From the NCBI RefSeq assembly GCF_003312915.1, contig NZ_CP030261.1, positions 496,001-560,000 on the forward strand: DNA of 64,000 nt. The letters run 5' to 3'. The DNA is from Flavobacterium fluviale. GTDB taxonomy: Bacteria > Bacteroidota > Bacteroidia > Flavobacteriales > Flavobacteriaceae. The notes under the pieces are model-generated. The model was not told the origin of the DNA, searched no databases, and worked only from the letters and a program-made list of their open reading frames with translations. This document shows, piece by piece, positions 8,728 to 17,859 of the stretch (positions are counted from its first letter, which is position 1; the number at the start of each line of letters is the position of its first letter). The position numbers and the translations under genes were made by a program.

Positions 8728-10746
8728 TTAAATACGTTTTAAAACAATTTTCTCTGTTTCTTTAGCAATCATTCCTTTGTAATATTCTTTTAGCATATCA
8801 TAACCTTCAGCCGATACAATTGCTTGATTTATTTGATGGGTTATAGAAACTTGAAGTGTATTTTCGTTTGCGGCAATATTATATTTAAAAGCTCCCAGAT
8901 TATTTTCCATTGTTACCAAGGCTGGGGCAGGCAATGTTTCTACTGCAAAACCATCTGGAATTTTAATTGTGATATTGTACTTGTCTGCAAACGGATAACT
9001 AAAATCAACTGGATATTCTCTTACTTCTTGTACAAAAGGATTTTTCTGATTTGCAAAAAACAGCATTGGACTCACATAGATTTTCCCGCCTATTATTTCG
9101 CACAAATTATTCCCTGTAAAAGAATATGTTTCTATAATTGGCAGCAGAATATCTTTTTCATTAGTTTTTGAATATTCGCTTATTTCTATTTTATTGTTGC
9201 TGTTTTCTAGCTTTTCTAGATATTCTTCTTCTTTTACATTAAAAATATTATCCCTAGTAATCATAGCATTATAATCCAGAGACTGTTTTCTGGTTTTCCC
9301 TGTGACTTTTCCGTCTGCATCAATACTGTAAGTTAGAAATACATTATCATTAGATGTTTTTTGAGGAATTAAATTAATTTCTTCGGACGTCCCATCTTTT
9401 CTAATTAATCTGCCTGACCAATTTAGTACTCTGAGAGGTAAAATATTTGGAGTTGAAAATTTATCAGATGCATCTAGTAAAATATAACCATCTGGAGTCT
9501 CTACAGCAGTTATTACGTAATTAAAAGCAGTTCTATTAGGAAACAAAGCAATTCCATTAGATCGTGTACTCACTAAAACTGGATTTGCGGTTAAACCAGA
9601 ATAACGAAGCATCGCCGTAAGCATTAAATTAATATCAGCAATATTTCCCGTTTTTTCTTTGTACGCTTTTTTAACACCGCTATCACAGCTATATCCGGTA
9701 TAACCATTCCATTTAACAGTTGATTTTACATGATTTAAAATTGCCCATATTTTTTCTTCTGGTGTATTAAGTCCCGTAAGCATCTTTTTAACATCCTCTT
9801 CAAAATAACCCGTTTTATTCAGTTCTGGACCAAAATCATCGTAATTATAAATTGTTTTTACAACTGAATTCCAATCTGTTGAAAACTCTTTAATGGGTGA
9901 ATTTGGAAATTTTGTAACAGCCAATTCATGTGCGATCGAAGAGGTGTAATTCTCAATATTATTTACAAATGCTTCGTCCTTCATTGCCGGAAAGTCTACA
10001 GCCGTGTAAGTCGTTTTAGTTTCCACATAATCCACCTTTTCGCTAGAATATTCAGTTTTAACGGCGCCCAATCCAGTTGGGGTATGTCTTTCTTTAGAAG
10101 TAAAAACGATGGACTTATTATTTTTTACCGTAACGGTTTTAGGAAAGATATACCCTTTTTGTCTCGGACTAAAAACATAATATTCTGGGATATATGTCGA
10201 AAATTCAGAATAATTTACAGGTATACTGGTTTGAAAATCCCAATCTCTGATCATTTGAAATGGACTTCTGATATAATACTTAAATTCTATTACTGAACCT
10301 TCCTTTACATTTGGCATTGTCAGCTTTTTTTGAGATCTGTATTTACTTAGAACCTCATCAAATATTCCGTCGCTTTTCAGCTTTGTTTTTTCAATTTTTC
10401 CTCCTACTAAATTATACGTCACGGCATCAGAAAAAGATAATTTTTCTTTCGCATCATTAGAAAAGTAATACCAAACTTGTTGATTTGCCCAGTCGTAGCC
10501 TTCTTTTTTGTAAATTTTAATTCTCGTTTCGACCTCTGTAATTGTTACAAATCCTTCATTTGTATCATATTCAAGACGAGATGATCCTTTTTTATACAAA
10601 ATCGCTGCAGCCGCAGAAGAATCTTTTGGATGTACTTTTTGTTCTAATTCTGCTGCTGAAACTTTTCCTAATTTAAATTCCTGCGAAACTGCTTTGGGAG
10701 TGATCAATAAAATCACAAACAGGCTAAATAGATTAATAATTTTCAT
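8728..10746 (-). CDS. Secreted DUF3857/transglutaminase-like protein, catalytic residues lost
   Basis: Starts with a signal peptide (about residues 1-21, cut near AVSQ), then a DUF3857 domain (about 50-260), a transglutaminase-like core (about 290-430) and a C-terminal beta domain. Related proteins have a Cys-His-Asp triad in GDCxD, NHV and LD motifs. Here the first is GNIAD (about 367-371, no cysteine) and the second reads FNYVI with Tyr407 instead of His; LLDASD remains. It is therefore probably a binding or structural protein. It sits 54 bp after its intact paralogue and is likely co-transcribed. Confidence 0.9.
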   Translation of the reverse strand: MKIINLFSLFVILLITPKAVSQEFKLGKVSAAELEQKVHPKDSSAAAAILYKKGSSRLEYDTNEGFVTITEVETRIKIYKKEGYDWANQQVWYYFSNDAKEKLSFSDAVTYNLVGGKIEKTKLKSDGIFDEVLSKYRSQKKLTMPNVKEGSVIEFKYYIRSPFQMIRDWDFQTSIPVNYSEFSTYIPEYYVFSPRQKGYIFPKTVTVKNNKSIVFTSKERHTPTGLGAVKTEYSSEKVDYVETKTTYTAVDFPAMKDEAFVNNIENYTSSIAHELAVTKFPNSPIKEFSTDWNSVVKTIYNYDDFGPELNKTGYFEEDVKKMLTGLNTPEEKIWAILNHVKSTVKWNGYTGYSCDSGVKKAYKEKTGNIADINLMLTAMLRYSGLTANPVLVSTRSNGIALFPNRTAFNYVITAVETPDGYILLDASDKFSTPNILPLRVLNWSGRLIRKDGTSEEINLIPQKTSNDNVFLTYSIDADGKVTGKTRKQSLDYNAMITRDNIFNVKEEEYLEKLENSNNKIEISEYSKTNEKDILLPIIETYSFTGNNLCEIIGGKIYVSPMLFFANQKNPFVQEVREYPVDFSYPFADKYNITIKIPDGFAVETLPAPALVTMENNLGAFKYNIAANENTLQVSITHQINQAIVSAEGYDMLKEYYKGMIAKETEKIVLKRI

Positions 10747-10755
10747 TGGTAATTT

Positions 10756-10790
10756 TTGGTTTTAGTTTTAGTTTTGGTTTTGGTTTTGGT
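10756..10790. repeat. Hexanucleotide tandem repeat in the 5' leader of the DUF3857 gene
   Basis: Five to six copies of a 6-bp unit, (A/G)GTTTT on the plus strand and AAAAC(C/T) on the coding strand, end about 10 nt before the start codon at 10746. Base variants (GTTTTA, then GTTTTG) show two sub-blocks. Confidence 0.7.
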
Positions 10791-10800
10791 CTATGATTGG

Positions 10801-12708
10801 TTAATTTTTGATTAATATTACTTTAGCATTATCGTTTCTGGAAATCTGTTCCATAAACAAACGATATTCATCATATTCTTTATTGGAATATTTTCCTCTG
10901 TTCAAAAACATGTGCCTTTTATAAATTAGTTTATTATTGTCTTTTTTAATGATCTCCGTTTTATATTCTCCAAATTTCCCTTTTAACTCATAATTGGAAG
11001 GAAGGAATTCAATATTAAATCCAGCTGGAAGATTGATCTCTATTTCATCAGTATCTAAATAGCCACGCTGAATTTGAAAAGGATTTTTACGGTTTCTTAT
11101 TCTTTTAACATTTTCTGAGTTCTGATTAAAAGCATCCACTAAAAAAAACATTCTATTTCCTGAAATTGTTCCGTAATCTACCGCACTTAATTGCACTTCT
11201 TCAGCAAAACTGACATTTTCTTTATCATTTACAAAAGCTATTTTTCCAAGTTTCAGGTTATTGATATTACTCCAATAACTTTTATAATGTTTTTCTTTTT
11301 CGTTGGGTTGAAATTTTTCAATCATCTGTTTTCTTCCGTATTGTGATCCTTCCGAAAGCATATTTATTTTCCCAGAAAAAACTCCATTTTCATCTAAAGA
11401 ATAAGTTCCCCTGCTTACCTGAGTATTTTTTTGAGGTTCATAAATCTGTGTTCTGATTATTTCTCCTCCTTCAGGTTTGATTACAATTGCTTTTCTGTTA
11501 TCCGTAAAGTTGGCCTGATAACCAAAAGGGTCATTTTGATTGGTGCATTCTAAGAAAAAGTTCTTATCCTTATCTGGCACACATAAGATTACATGATTTC
11601 CTTGTATCGCAAAAAAATCTTCGTCAATGTCTATCAAATCAGAATCTCCATAAAGTTCTGTATAATATGAAGGAACTCCCACCACATCTAAAAGTGCTCT
11701 TGTATAGTTAGAAAGTGCTTTACAATCACCATATCCTAAACGGTCAACATCTGATGCCAGCATTGGTTTAAATCCACCAATACCTAATTGAATACTAACG
11801 TACCTGGATTTTTCCTGCATATATTTATATACAATTTTTGCTTTTTTAATAGGGTCTGATTCGTTACCAACGAGAGCTTTTATTTTATTTTTTGTTTCCT
11901 CAGGCAATACGGTTGTCTGTGTTAAAATTTTATCCGAAAACCACTTTCCGTATTCGTTCCAGTCTTTTGCATTTCCATCAAGACCTTCCAAATTGAAGTA
12001 TTCCAGACTCAAAATTACTTTAGGATATAAATCTGAAAAAGCTGGACTGTAATCTTCAGGTTTTTGAGCCAATATTTTTCTCGCCTCATACGATAACTGG
12101 GTTTCTGTTTCTTCGGTTTTTTTAATATCAAATGTTGAGAGTAGACTTTCTTTTTTTCTAAAGCCAAGATTATTTGGATATTTGACATTCAGAATACTTT
12201 TTTCTACACTCACATAATAATTTTCTACTGGAAGCCAGCGAGGAATTAAAGCGGTATTTGAAGTTTCTTTTTCGCTTTTATAAACTACTGTGTAAGGATA
12301 AGATACGGGAGTATATTCTAAATAAATATATCTTGAATCAGATGCCAGTGTTGAACCGTCGGCAGCGCTTACATCTCTAAAATCTTTCCTTTTAATCTTC
12401 TTGATTTCATTTCCAAAAGCATCATAGATCGTTGCTTCAATATTTTTAACGGAAGTTCTTTTACTATAACTTTCAACAGCATTTACAGCACGTGCGCCTC
12501 TTTCGTTCAAGACTGTCACTGCGCGGTCTGTTTTTATAACCATATTTCGTTGTGATAAAATTGAAATATCAGTTATATCAAATCGTACTACAGCATTGGC
12601 GTTTTCCTTAAGACTGTCTGAGATTTTTAAAATGGAATAATCGCTTTTTTGAGCAAAGAGAACAGTGGTGAAAAAGAAAAAAAATAAAGCGCAAAAGAGG
12701 TTTCTCAT
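10801..12708 (-). CDS. Secreted DUF3857/transglutaminase-like protein, catalytic site intact
   Basis: A 635-residue paralogue of the downstream gene, with signal peptide (about 1-19), DUF3857 domain (about 50-230) and transglutaminase-like core (about 270-400). The catalytic motif GYGDCKALS holds Cys329 and GNHVIL holds His372; the acidic partner is probably in LECTNQ. It could act as a periplasmic or surface cysteine amidase or protease, but substrates of this family are largely unknown. A promoter lies at 12725-12758, ten bases upstream of the start. It heads the cluster of DUF3857 genes and remnant. Confidence 0.9.
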   Translation of the reverse strand: MRNLFCALFFFFFTTVLFAQKSDYSILKISDSLKENANAVVRFDITDISILSQRNMVIKTDRAVTVLNERGARAVNAVESYSKRTSVKNIEATIYDAFGNEIKKIKRKDFRDVSAADGSTLASDSRYIYLEYTPVSYPYTVVYKSEKETSNTALIPRWLPVENYYVSVEKSILNVKYPNNLGFRKKESLLSTFDIKKTEETETQLSYEARKILAQKPEDYSPAFSDLYPKVILSLEYFNLEGLDGNAKDWNEYGKWFSDKILTQTTVLPEETKNKIKALVGNESDPIKKAKIVYKYMQEKSRYVSIQLGIGGFKPMLASDVDRLGYGDCKALSNYTRALLDVVGVPSYYTELYGDSDLIDIDEDFFAIQGNHVILCVPDKDKNFFLECTNQNDPFGYQANFTDNRKAIVIKPEGGEIIRTQIYEPQKNTQVSRGTYSLDENGVFSGKINMLSEGSQYGRKQMIEKFQPNEKEKHYKSYWSNINNLKLGKIAFVNDKENVSFAEEVQLSAVDYGTISGNRMFFLVDAFNQNSENVKRIRNRKNPFQIQRGYLDTDEIEINLPAGFNIEFLPSNYELKGKFGEYKTEIIKKDNNKLIYKRHMFLNRGKYSNKEYDEYRLFMEQISRNDNAKVILIKN

Positions 12709-12724
12709 TAGTAAGTATTTTCGC

Positions 12725-12758
12725 CAAATATATATTATTTTTAGAAAATCTTAACAAA
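12725..12758 (-). promoter_or_regulatory. Promoter of the DUF3857 gene pair
   Basis: Minus strand TTTG (12758-12755), 22-nt spacer, TATATTTG (12732-12725): exact box matches, spacer at the long end. The transcript would start about 10 nt before the ATG. Confidence 0.65.
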
Positions 12759-12772
12759 TGTTTAGTAAAATT

Positions 12773-13225
12773 TTACTCTCTGTTTTTGCTGTCCATTACG
12801 ATTGTAACCGGACCGTCATTCAATAGATTAACTTTCATATCGGCCCCAAAAATTCCAGTTTGAACTTTTTTTCCGAATTCTTTTTCTAGTGATTTTACAA
12901 AGTTCTCATACATAGGAATTGCAAAATCTGGTTTCGCAGCTTTTATATAAGAAGGCCGGTTTCCTTTTTTAGTAGAAGCGTGAAGTGTAAATTGACTTAC
13001 TACAATAATATCGCCGTCAATATCTTGAACCGAGCAGTTCATAACATCATTTTCATCTCCAAAAATTCTCATCTTAACAATTTTCCCAGAAAGCCAGTCG
13101 ATATCTTCTTGAGTATCTGCATCTTCAATTCCCACTAAAACCAATAAACCCTTTTTAATATCTGCTGTTTTTTTACTTTCTACAGTTACTGATGCTTCCG
13201 AAACTCTTTGGATTATTACTTTCAT
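12773..13225 (-). CDS. dtd: D-aminoacyl-tRNA deacylase
   Basis: A proofreading enzyme that removes D-amino acids (and glycine from tRNA-Ala) from tRNA in the cytoplasm. The 150-residue length matches the family. Both active-site motifs are present: SQFTLHASTKKGNRPS (about 77-92) and the cross-subunit cis-proline motif NDGPVTIVMD (about 136-145). The start MKVIIQRVSEASVTV is the family's usual N-terminus. It lies downstream of rsgA with a 121-bp gap and is probably on the same transcript. Confidence 0.96.
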   Translation of the reverse strand: MKVIIQRVSEASVTVESKKTADIKKGLLVLVGIEDADTQEDIDWLSGKIVKMRIFGDENDVMNCSVQDIDGDIIVVSQFTLHASTKKGNRPSYIKAAKPDFAIPMYENFVKSLEKEFGKKVQTGIFGADMKVNLLNDGPVTIVMDSKNRE

Positions 13226-13346
13226 TTTTTGCTGGAGTGGTTTTTAAACCATCAATTAAAAGGACTGTTCGGATTTTATTTTCGGGATCTTAGATGCACA
13301 GCAGTGCATCTCTACAATTGGAATTTGGAATTTTAAAAATTGATCT

Positions 13347-14324
13347 TTATTTTCTAGTTTCATCACTCGCCGCACGATCTTCACCATAAGTATCGGTTCG
13401 ATAATGCTCGTCATCTCCTTCAAGGATTTTAAGATAACTATTGTAACGTGACCATGCAATTTCGTCTTTTTCTAAAGCTGCTTTAATGGCACAATGGGGT
13501 TCTTCTTTATGCAGACAGTTATTAAATTTACACTGGTCTTTCAGTTTGAAGAATTCTGGGAAATAACCGCTGATTTCTGATGGCTCCATATCTACAATCC
13601 CGAAACCTTTAATTCCTGGCGTATCAATAATTCGGGCATCAAAAGATAAATCATACATTTCGGCAAAAGTAGTTGTATGCTGCCCCTGTTTGCTTTGCTC
13701 TGAAATTACAGTTGTTTTTAAGTGCAGGCTCGGTTCCATTGCATTAACCAGAGTTGATTTTCCAACTCCAGAATGTCCAGAAAACATGCTTACTTTTCCA
13801 ATCATCATTTCCTTTAACTGGTCAACGCCTTTATTTTCTGTTGATGAAATTCTCAGGCATTTATATCCAATTTCAGTATAAATGTGCTGTAGGTAAAGTT
13901 GATCGTCTAAAGTCTGCTCGTTGAGCGTATCAATTTTATTAAAAATCAGGATAGCTTCAATTCCGTATGCTTCTGCCGTAACCAAAAAACGATCAATAAA
14001 GCTCGTTGTTGTTGGCGGGTTATCAATCGTAATCAATAAAAAAACCTGATCGATATTGGATGCTATAATGTGAATCTGCTTAGATAAATTAACCGATTTA
14101 CGAACGATATAATTTTTTCTTTCATGAATATTATAAATCGTTCCCGTTACTGCATCAGAAGTTTCTTCAAGTTCGTAATCGACAATATCGCCTACAGCAA
14201 TTGGGTTGGTACTTTTGATACCTTTCATTCTGAATTTCCCTTTCATACGGCATTCTATAAAATCGCCTTTTTCAGATTTTACGGTGTACCAGCTTCCTGT
14301 AGATTTATAAACGAGTCCTGTCAT
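13347..14324 (-). CDS. rsgA: Ribosome small-subunit-dependent GTPase A
   Basis: A circularly permuted GTPase that checks late 30S maturation. After an N-terminal OB fold (about 1-70), G motifs come in permuted order: NKID (129-132) precedes the P-loop GHSGVGKST (183-191), and DTPG follows near 235. A C-terminal zinc-binding region has CKFNNCLHKEEPHC (about 265-278). The 325-residue length is normal. A promoter sits at 14387-14419, and dtd follows. Confidence 0.96.
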   Translation of the reverse strand: MTGLVYKSTGSWYTVKSEKGDFIECRMKGKFRMKGIKSTNPIAVGDIVDYELEETSDAVTGTIYNIHERKNYIVRKSVNLSKQIHIIASNIDQVFLLITIDNPPTTTSFIDRFLVTAEAYGIEAILIFNKIDTLNEQTLDDQLYLQHIYTEIGYKCLRISSTENKGVDQLKEMMIGKVSMFSGHSGVGKSTLVNAMEPSLHLKTTVISEQSKQGQHTTTFAEMYDLSFDARIIDTPGIKGFGIVDMEPSEISGYFPEFFKLKDQCKFNNCLHKEEPHCAIKAALEKDEIAWSRYNSYLKILEGDDEHYRTDTYGEDRAASDETRK

Positions 14325-14386
14325 TCTTTAATTTTAGATTGCAGTTTTTAGATTTCTGATTGTTTTGAAATCTAAAAAATAAAAGG

Positions 14387-14419
14387 CAAAATTACGTTTT
14401 TAGAATTGAACAACGCAAC
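14387..14419 (-). promoter_or_regulatory. Promoter of rsgA
   Basis: Minus strand GTTG (14419-14416), 21-nt spacer, TAATTTTG (14394-14387), about 60 nt before the rsgA start. The same stretch is an imperfect inverted repeat (about 14381-14430, AAAAGGC/GCCTTTT). Confidence 0.5.
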
Positions 14420-14462
14420 TTCGCCTTTTAAAATTAAAAACTTACTCTCAATTTGAATTCGT

Positions 14463-17400
14463 TTACCATACAATTTCAGCTAATATTTCATTTTCTTTGA
14501 TTTTTCCGAGTTGAATCGTTTTTAAAGTTTTTGATGTTTTTCCTGCTTTTGTAATATAAATTTCAAGCAAAACTGTTGCAGGACCGTTCTCTGTCAATTT
14601 TCTTTCTCCATAATAATTCGATTTGATCACATATTTTCCTTTTATAGCATTTCGAATTAAATACTGTTCCGGCCCGTACCCCTGTGTAAAATCTTTTGAA
14701 AATCTTGCCCCGGCTTTTGTATTTTTATTTCTGTAATAACATTCTTCTCCGTTTGGCTCAATTACATGTAAATCTAAATCAACATCCATTAAATTCCAGT
14801 TCATTACGATTCTAATATCAACTGGTAATTTTTTTAAATATTTTTTATCTAATTGACCCGTTTTCAATTTTCTATGTTCGGTTATTAGACGATTAATATC
14901 CATCAAAATAATGTCCTCCACACCTTTATATTGTCCATCCATTACTTGATAGTAGTTTACTTCTAATGCTTTAATTAATTGATCAAAAGCTTCCTGATAT
15001 TTGCCTGCATCTTCCAATGCTAATGCATAATCTCTCAAACTTTGAGGTTCATGCGCTCTCCTTTTTACAATTTGTTTTGCAGTAAACAGAGCATCATCAA
15101 AATTTTGCCACTGGCGTAAAGTATAGGTAAGTGTTTTATAAAGCTGATAATTGTCTAAACCTATATCGGCAATATTACTAACGATTTGCAATGCTTTTTT
15201 GACATCGCCCTGATTGTAGAAAAAATGTGCTATATCAAAATAAAAACTTGGGTTTCTTTCCTGCTCTTTTCTTAGCTCAAAATACAGCTCGTATTGTTTT
15301 TCTTTTGGTGCAGATGCCAATGCTTTAAGATATAATCTATCCGGATTCCATTTTTTTAGATGGTTTTTAATATTATTCTGACCAATAACTTCCTCCTCAC
15401 GTGCAGGAATCAGTCGAATGTTTACAAGAGGAGGTTCAAATACCGGAGATACATATATACCAGACTCTTCAAAACGTGATCCGTTCAAGATTAAGCTAAG
15501 TAGACGTCTTCGACCTAAACCCAATACAACTACCTCTCTTGACAATGATTTATCTTCTAATCGTACAGTGACATAATTATTTCCTTCAATACTTAACTGA
15601 AAAAAAACAGAATTAAAACTAAAACTAAGAACACTATTTTCATCTGCTTTTATCGAAAATTTACCATCAAAATCAGTGTAAACTTCTTCTCCATTAGTAC
15701 TAACACTTACTCCTACAAAAGGAAAGTCATCCAGATCTAAAACAATTCCTGAAACCATTCCTACTGGAATATCACTGTTCTTTCTTAATGTTACTGGATT
15801 TTGATTGTGTACTTTTTCTACTTTTAATTCTTGTAGAGATTTGGCAGCACTATATTTTATATCTTTTTTCCACCACGATTTTAATTCCTCAAAATGATAA
15901 CCTACAATTTTCCAGTTATTTTTTTGCTGTACTAAAAGCCTATCATTTTCATTCTTTTTAATTCTGTCGAATTCTTCACGCAGTTCTGCCGGAGGAATAA
16001 TATCATACAAAATATAATCATGAATGTCTTCTAAAACGATTAGGGAAGTATTTTTGGTTATGATTCCGTATTTTTTTCCTAAAATTTCGATTTCTTCAGC
16101 ATTTTTAGCATACTCAAATTCAAGATTAGCGATTTTTTTCTGCGCCCAGAGTTTTTCAATGTTTACATCGGTAGTGTTTTGAAGAACAGCATTCAAAGTG
16201 ATTTTTCTTTCTAAAACAACTTCATTAGTATAACCAAACAATAATGTTACTTCATTTTTTGCTTTTAAAGAAATACCCGAAAAGCCAAAATTCCCTGAAA
16301 CCGAAGTGCCTTTTATAGGAAATAAATCGGTAACAGCGTAATTATCTTTTATTCCTAAAAACTTTAAATTTGTATTTACCAGCTTATCCAGAGCATTTTC
16401 AAAATCCAGCTGATTCAAATTGATAAAACTGCCTCCCGTTTGCATAGCCGAATAATTCAAAAAAGCAAAATCTGCAGAGACTGCTGAAGTAATGGTGTAA
16501 ATTGGCTTTTTTGTCTTTGGTAAAACAGCATCACTTAAGGAAGACAATCCATCAGAGAAAAACATATATTCGTCATGATTTGAAAAATTGATTTGAGAAA
16601 AACGCGTTCCTCCGTCATATTTTGTTTTTTCTAAAACTGCTCGTAATTCTGACCAATTTCCTGCTGAAATTTCAAATTCTTTTTGTTTTTCAAAAGTGTA
16701 ATTTAAAAAATACAAGGTCACTTTTGTATTTTGTATTTTCTCGAAATAAGCGTCAAGAAGTCGCAGTTCTTTCTGCAGATCACGTGTTTGGCAACTAAGC
16801 GAATTATCCCAAATAAGGCCAATAGAATTTGGTGTTTTTTTAGCTGTTTTATTTCCCTCGACAAAAGTATTGCCATAAAAATAGTATTGACCATCTACAT
16901 TTTGCATTAAAACACTTGGCGTATTTTCTTGTATCGGAATTTTGAAAACTAATTTTTCTGAAGGTTTATAATTTTCTTTTTTGAATGAAGTTTGAAAAGA
17001 TTGATTCCATTTTGAAAATGCAATCTCTTGTCCCGAATTTTCGGTAATTTGAGGAGCAATTGAAGATCCTAGAACAGATAGATTAATTTCAAATTTATCG
17101 AGTTTTTCAGGATAACGACTTACCAATTGATAGGCTAGATTATTTTTATCTAAAGCCGAAAGTTCTTCTTCATAACCAATAATTACAATTCTCTCCGCAT
17201 TTGGCATTAACGGATAAATTCTTGTTCTAAAATTATTTCCATCTACTTTTTCTAACAATCCAGGATCGACGCGACGATGTTCTATTGCCTCAAAAACCTG
17301 CTGCCCTTTATTTTTATTTACTGGCACAGCTTCGCGCATTTTTCCATTTATATCAATGGCATATCTTGAAACAGAAACATTTTCTGGCAGCGGAAAAATC

Positions 17401-17627
17401 AATTCTGCTTCCATCTGGCGATTGCCTGAATTAAAAAAATGCATTTCGGCAGTTGTATAAGCAATATTTCCAACGACTTTTACATTGACAATTAACTGGC
17501 TCATTCTAACATTCTCAGAATTTTCACCTTTTGCAGTTAATTCAGGACTTTGTGCAAAAGTTTTTGCTGCAAAAAGCAATATAGCACAAAACAACAAATT
17601 CAATTTTTTATAAAAATTTTCTGACAT
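14463..17627 (-). CDS. Secreted VIT / vWA-like / carboxypeptidase-regulatory / DUF2135 protein
   Basis: A 1054-residue modular envelope protein. Signal peptide about 1-26 (cut after TFAQ). A VIT domain (about 30-165) with FPLPENVSVSRYAID and EAIEHRRVDPGLLE. A vWA-like domain (about 275-440) whose metal site keeps DxSxS as WDNSLS. A linker, then a carboxypeptidase-regulatory beta-sandwich (about 640-720). A helical repeat region (about 785-925), and finally DUF2135 (about 935-1054) with MDVDLDLHVIEPNGE. VIT plus vWA proteins usually mediate protein-protein binding; the ligand is unknown. It is monocistronic and follows the terminator of the aromatic operon. Confidence 0.9.
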   Translation of the reverse strand: MSENFYKKLNLLFCAILLFAAKTFAQSPELTAKGENSENVRMSQLIVNVKVVGNIAYTTAEMHFFNSGNRQMEAELIFPLPENVSVSRYAIDINGKMREAVPVNKNKGQQVFEAIEHRRVDPGLLEKVDGNNFRTRIYPLMPNAERIVIIGYEEELSALDKNNLAYQLVSRYPEKLDKFEINLSVLGSSIAPQITENSGQEIAFSKWNQSFQTSFKKENYKPSEKLVFKIPIQENTPSVLMQNVDGQYYFYGNTFVEGNKTAKKTPNSIGLIWDNSLSCQTRDLQKELRLLDAYFEKIQNTKVTLYFLNYTFEKQKEFEISAGNWSELRAVLEKTKYDGGTRFSQINFSNHDEYMFFSDGLSSLSDAVLPKTKKPIYTITSAVSADFAFLNYSAMQTGGSFINLNQLDFENALDKLVNTNLKFLGIKDNYAVTDLFPIKGTSVSGNFGFSGISLKAKNEVTLLFGYTNEVVLERKITLNAVLQNTTDVNIEKLWAQKKIANLEFEYAKNAEEIEILGKKYGIITKNTSLIVLEDIHDYILYDIIPPAELREEFDRIKKNENDRLLVQQKNNWKIVGYHFEELKSWWKKDIKYSAAKSLQELKVEKVHNQNPVTLRKNSDIPVGMVSGIVLDLDDFPFVGVSVSTNGEEVYTDFDGKFSIKADENSVLSFSFNSVFFQLSIEGNNYVTVRLEDKSLSREVVVLGLGRRRLLSLILNGSRFEESGIYVSPVFEPPLVNIRLIPAREEEVIGQNNIKNHLKKWNPDRLYLKALASAPKEKQYELYFELRKEQERNPSFYFDIAHFFYNQGDVKKALQIVSNIADIGLDNYQLYKTLTYTLRQWQNFDDALFTAKQIVKRRAHEPQSLRDYALALEDAGKYQEAFDQLIKALEVNYYQVMDGQYKGVEDIILMDINRLITEHRKLKTGQLDKKYLKKLPVDIRIVMNWNLMDVDLDLHVIEPNGEECYYRNKNTKAGARFSKDFTQGYGPEQYLIRNAIKGKYVIKSNYYGERKLTENGPATVLLEIYITKAGKTSKTLKTIQLGKIKENEILAEIVW

Positions 17628-17718
17628 AATAAAAATATTTAATTGTCATAACGTAAAAATTGAATTTTTATTTACATCGAGCCAATAAATCCTAAAAAGC
17701 TGAAAAATTTATATCAAA

Positions 17719-17758
17719 AAAAATCCCCAGCCACTTCTTTCAAAGTGATGGGGATTTT
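17719..17758 (-). terminator. Terminator of the aromatic amino-acid operon
   Basis: AAGTGATGGGGATTTT (17743-17758) pairs with 17720-17736 with a one-base bulge. On the minus strand the stem runs into eight Ts. It is about 100 bp after the last gene of the operon. Confidence 0.8.
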
Positions 17759-17783
17759 CAAAACAATCTATTTTTAATATTAT

Positions 17784-17850
17784 GATATAAGAAAACCCAA
17801 GATCAAAGTTTTATAGAAACTTAAATTATCTTATATCACTTATATGGTTT
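17784..17850. repeat. Degenerate member of the CTTATATGGTTT palindrome family
   Basis: GATATAAG (17784-17791) is inverted at 17830-17837, followed by CACTTATATGGTTT. The end resembles the arms at 33623-33699 and 6708-6738. Confidence 0.45.
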
Positions 17851-17859
17851 CAGCAAAAA

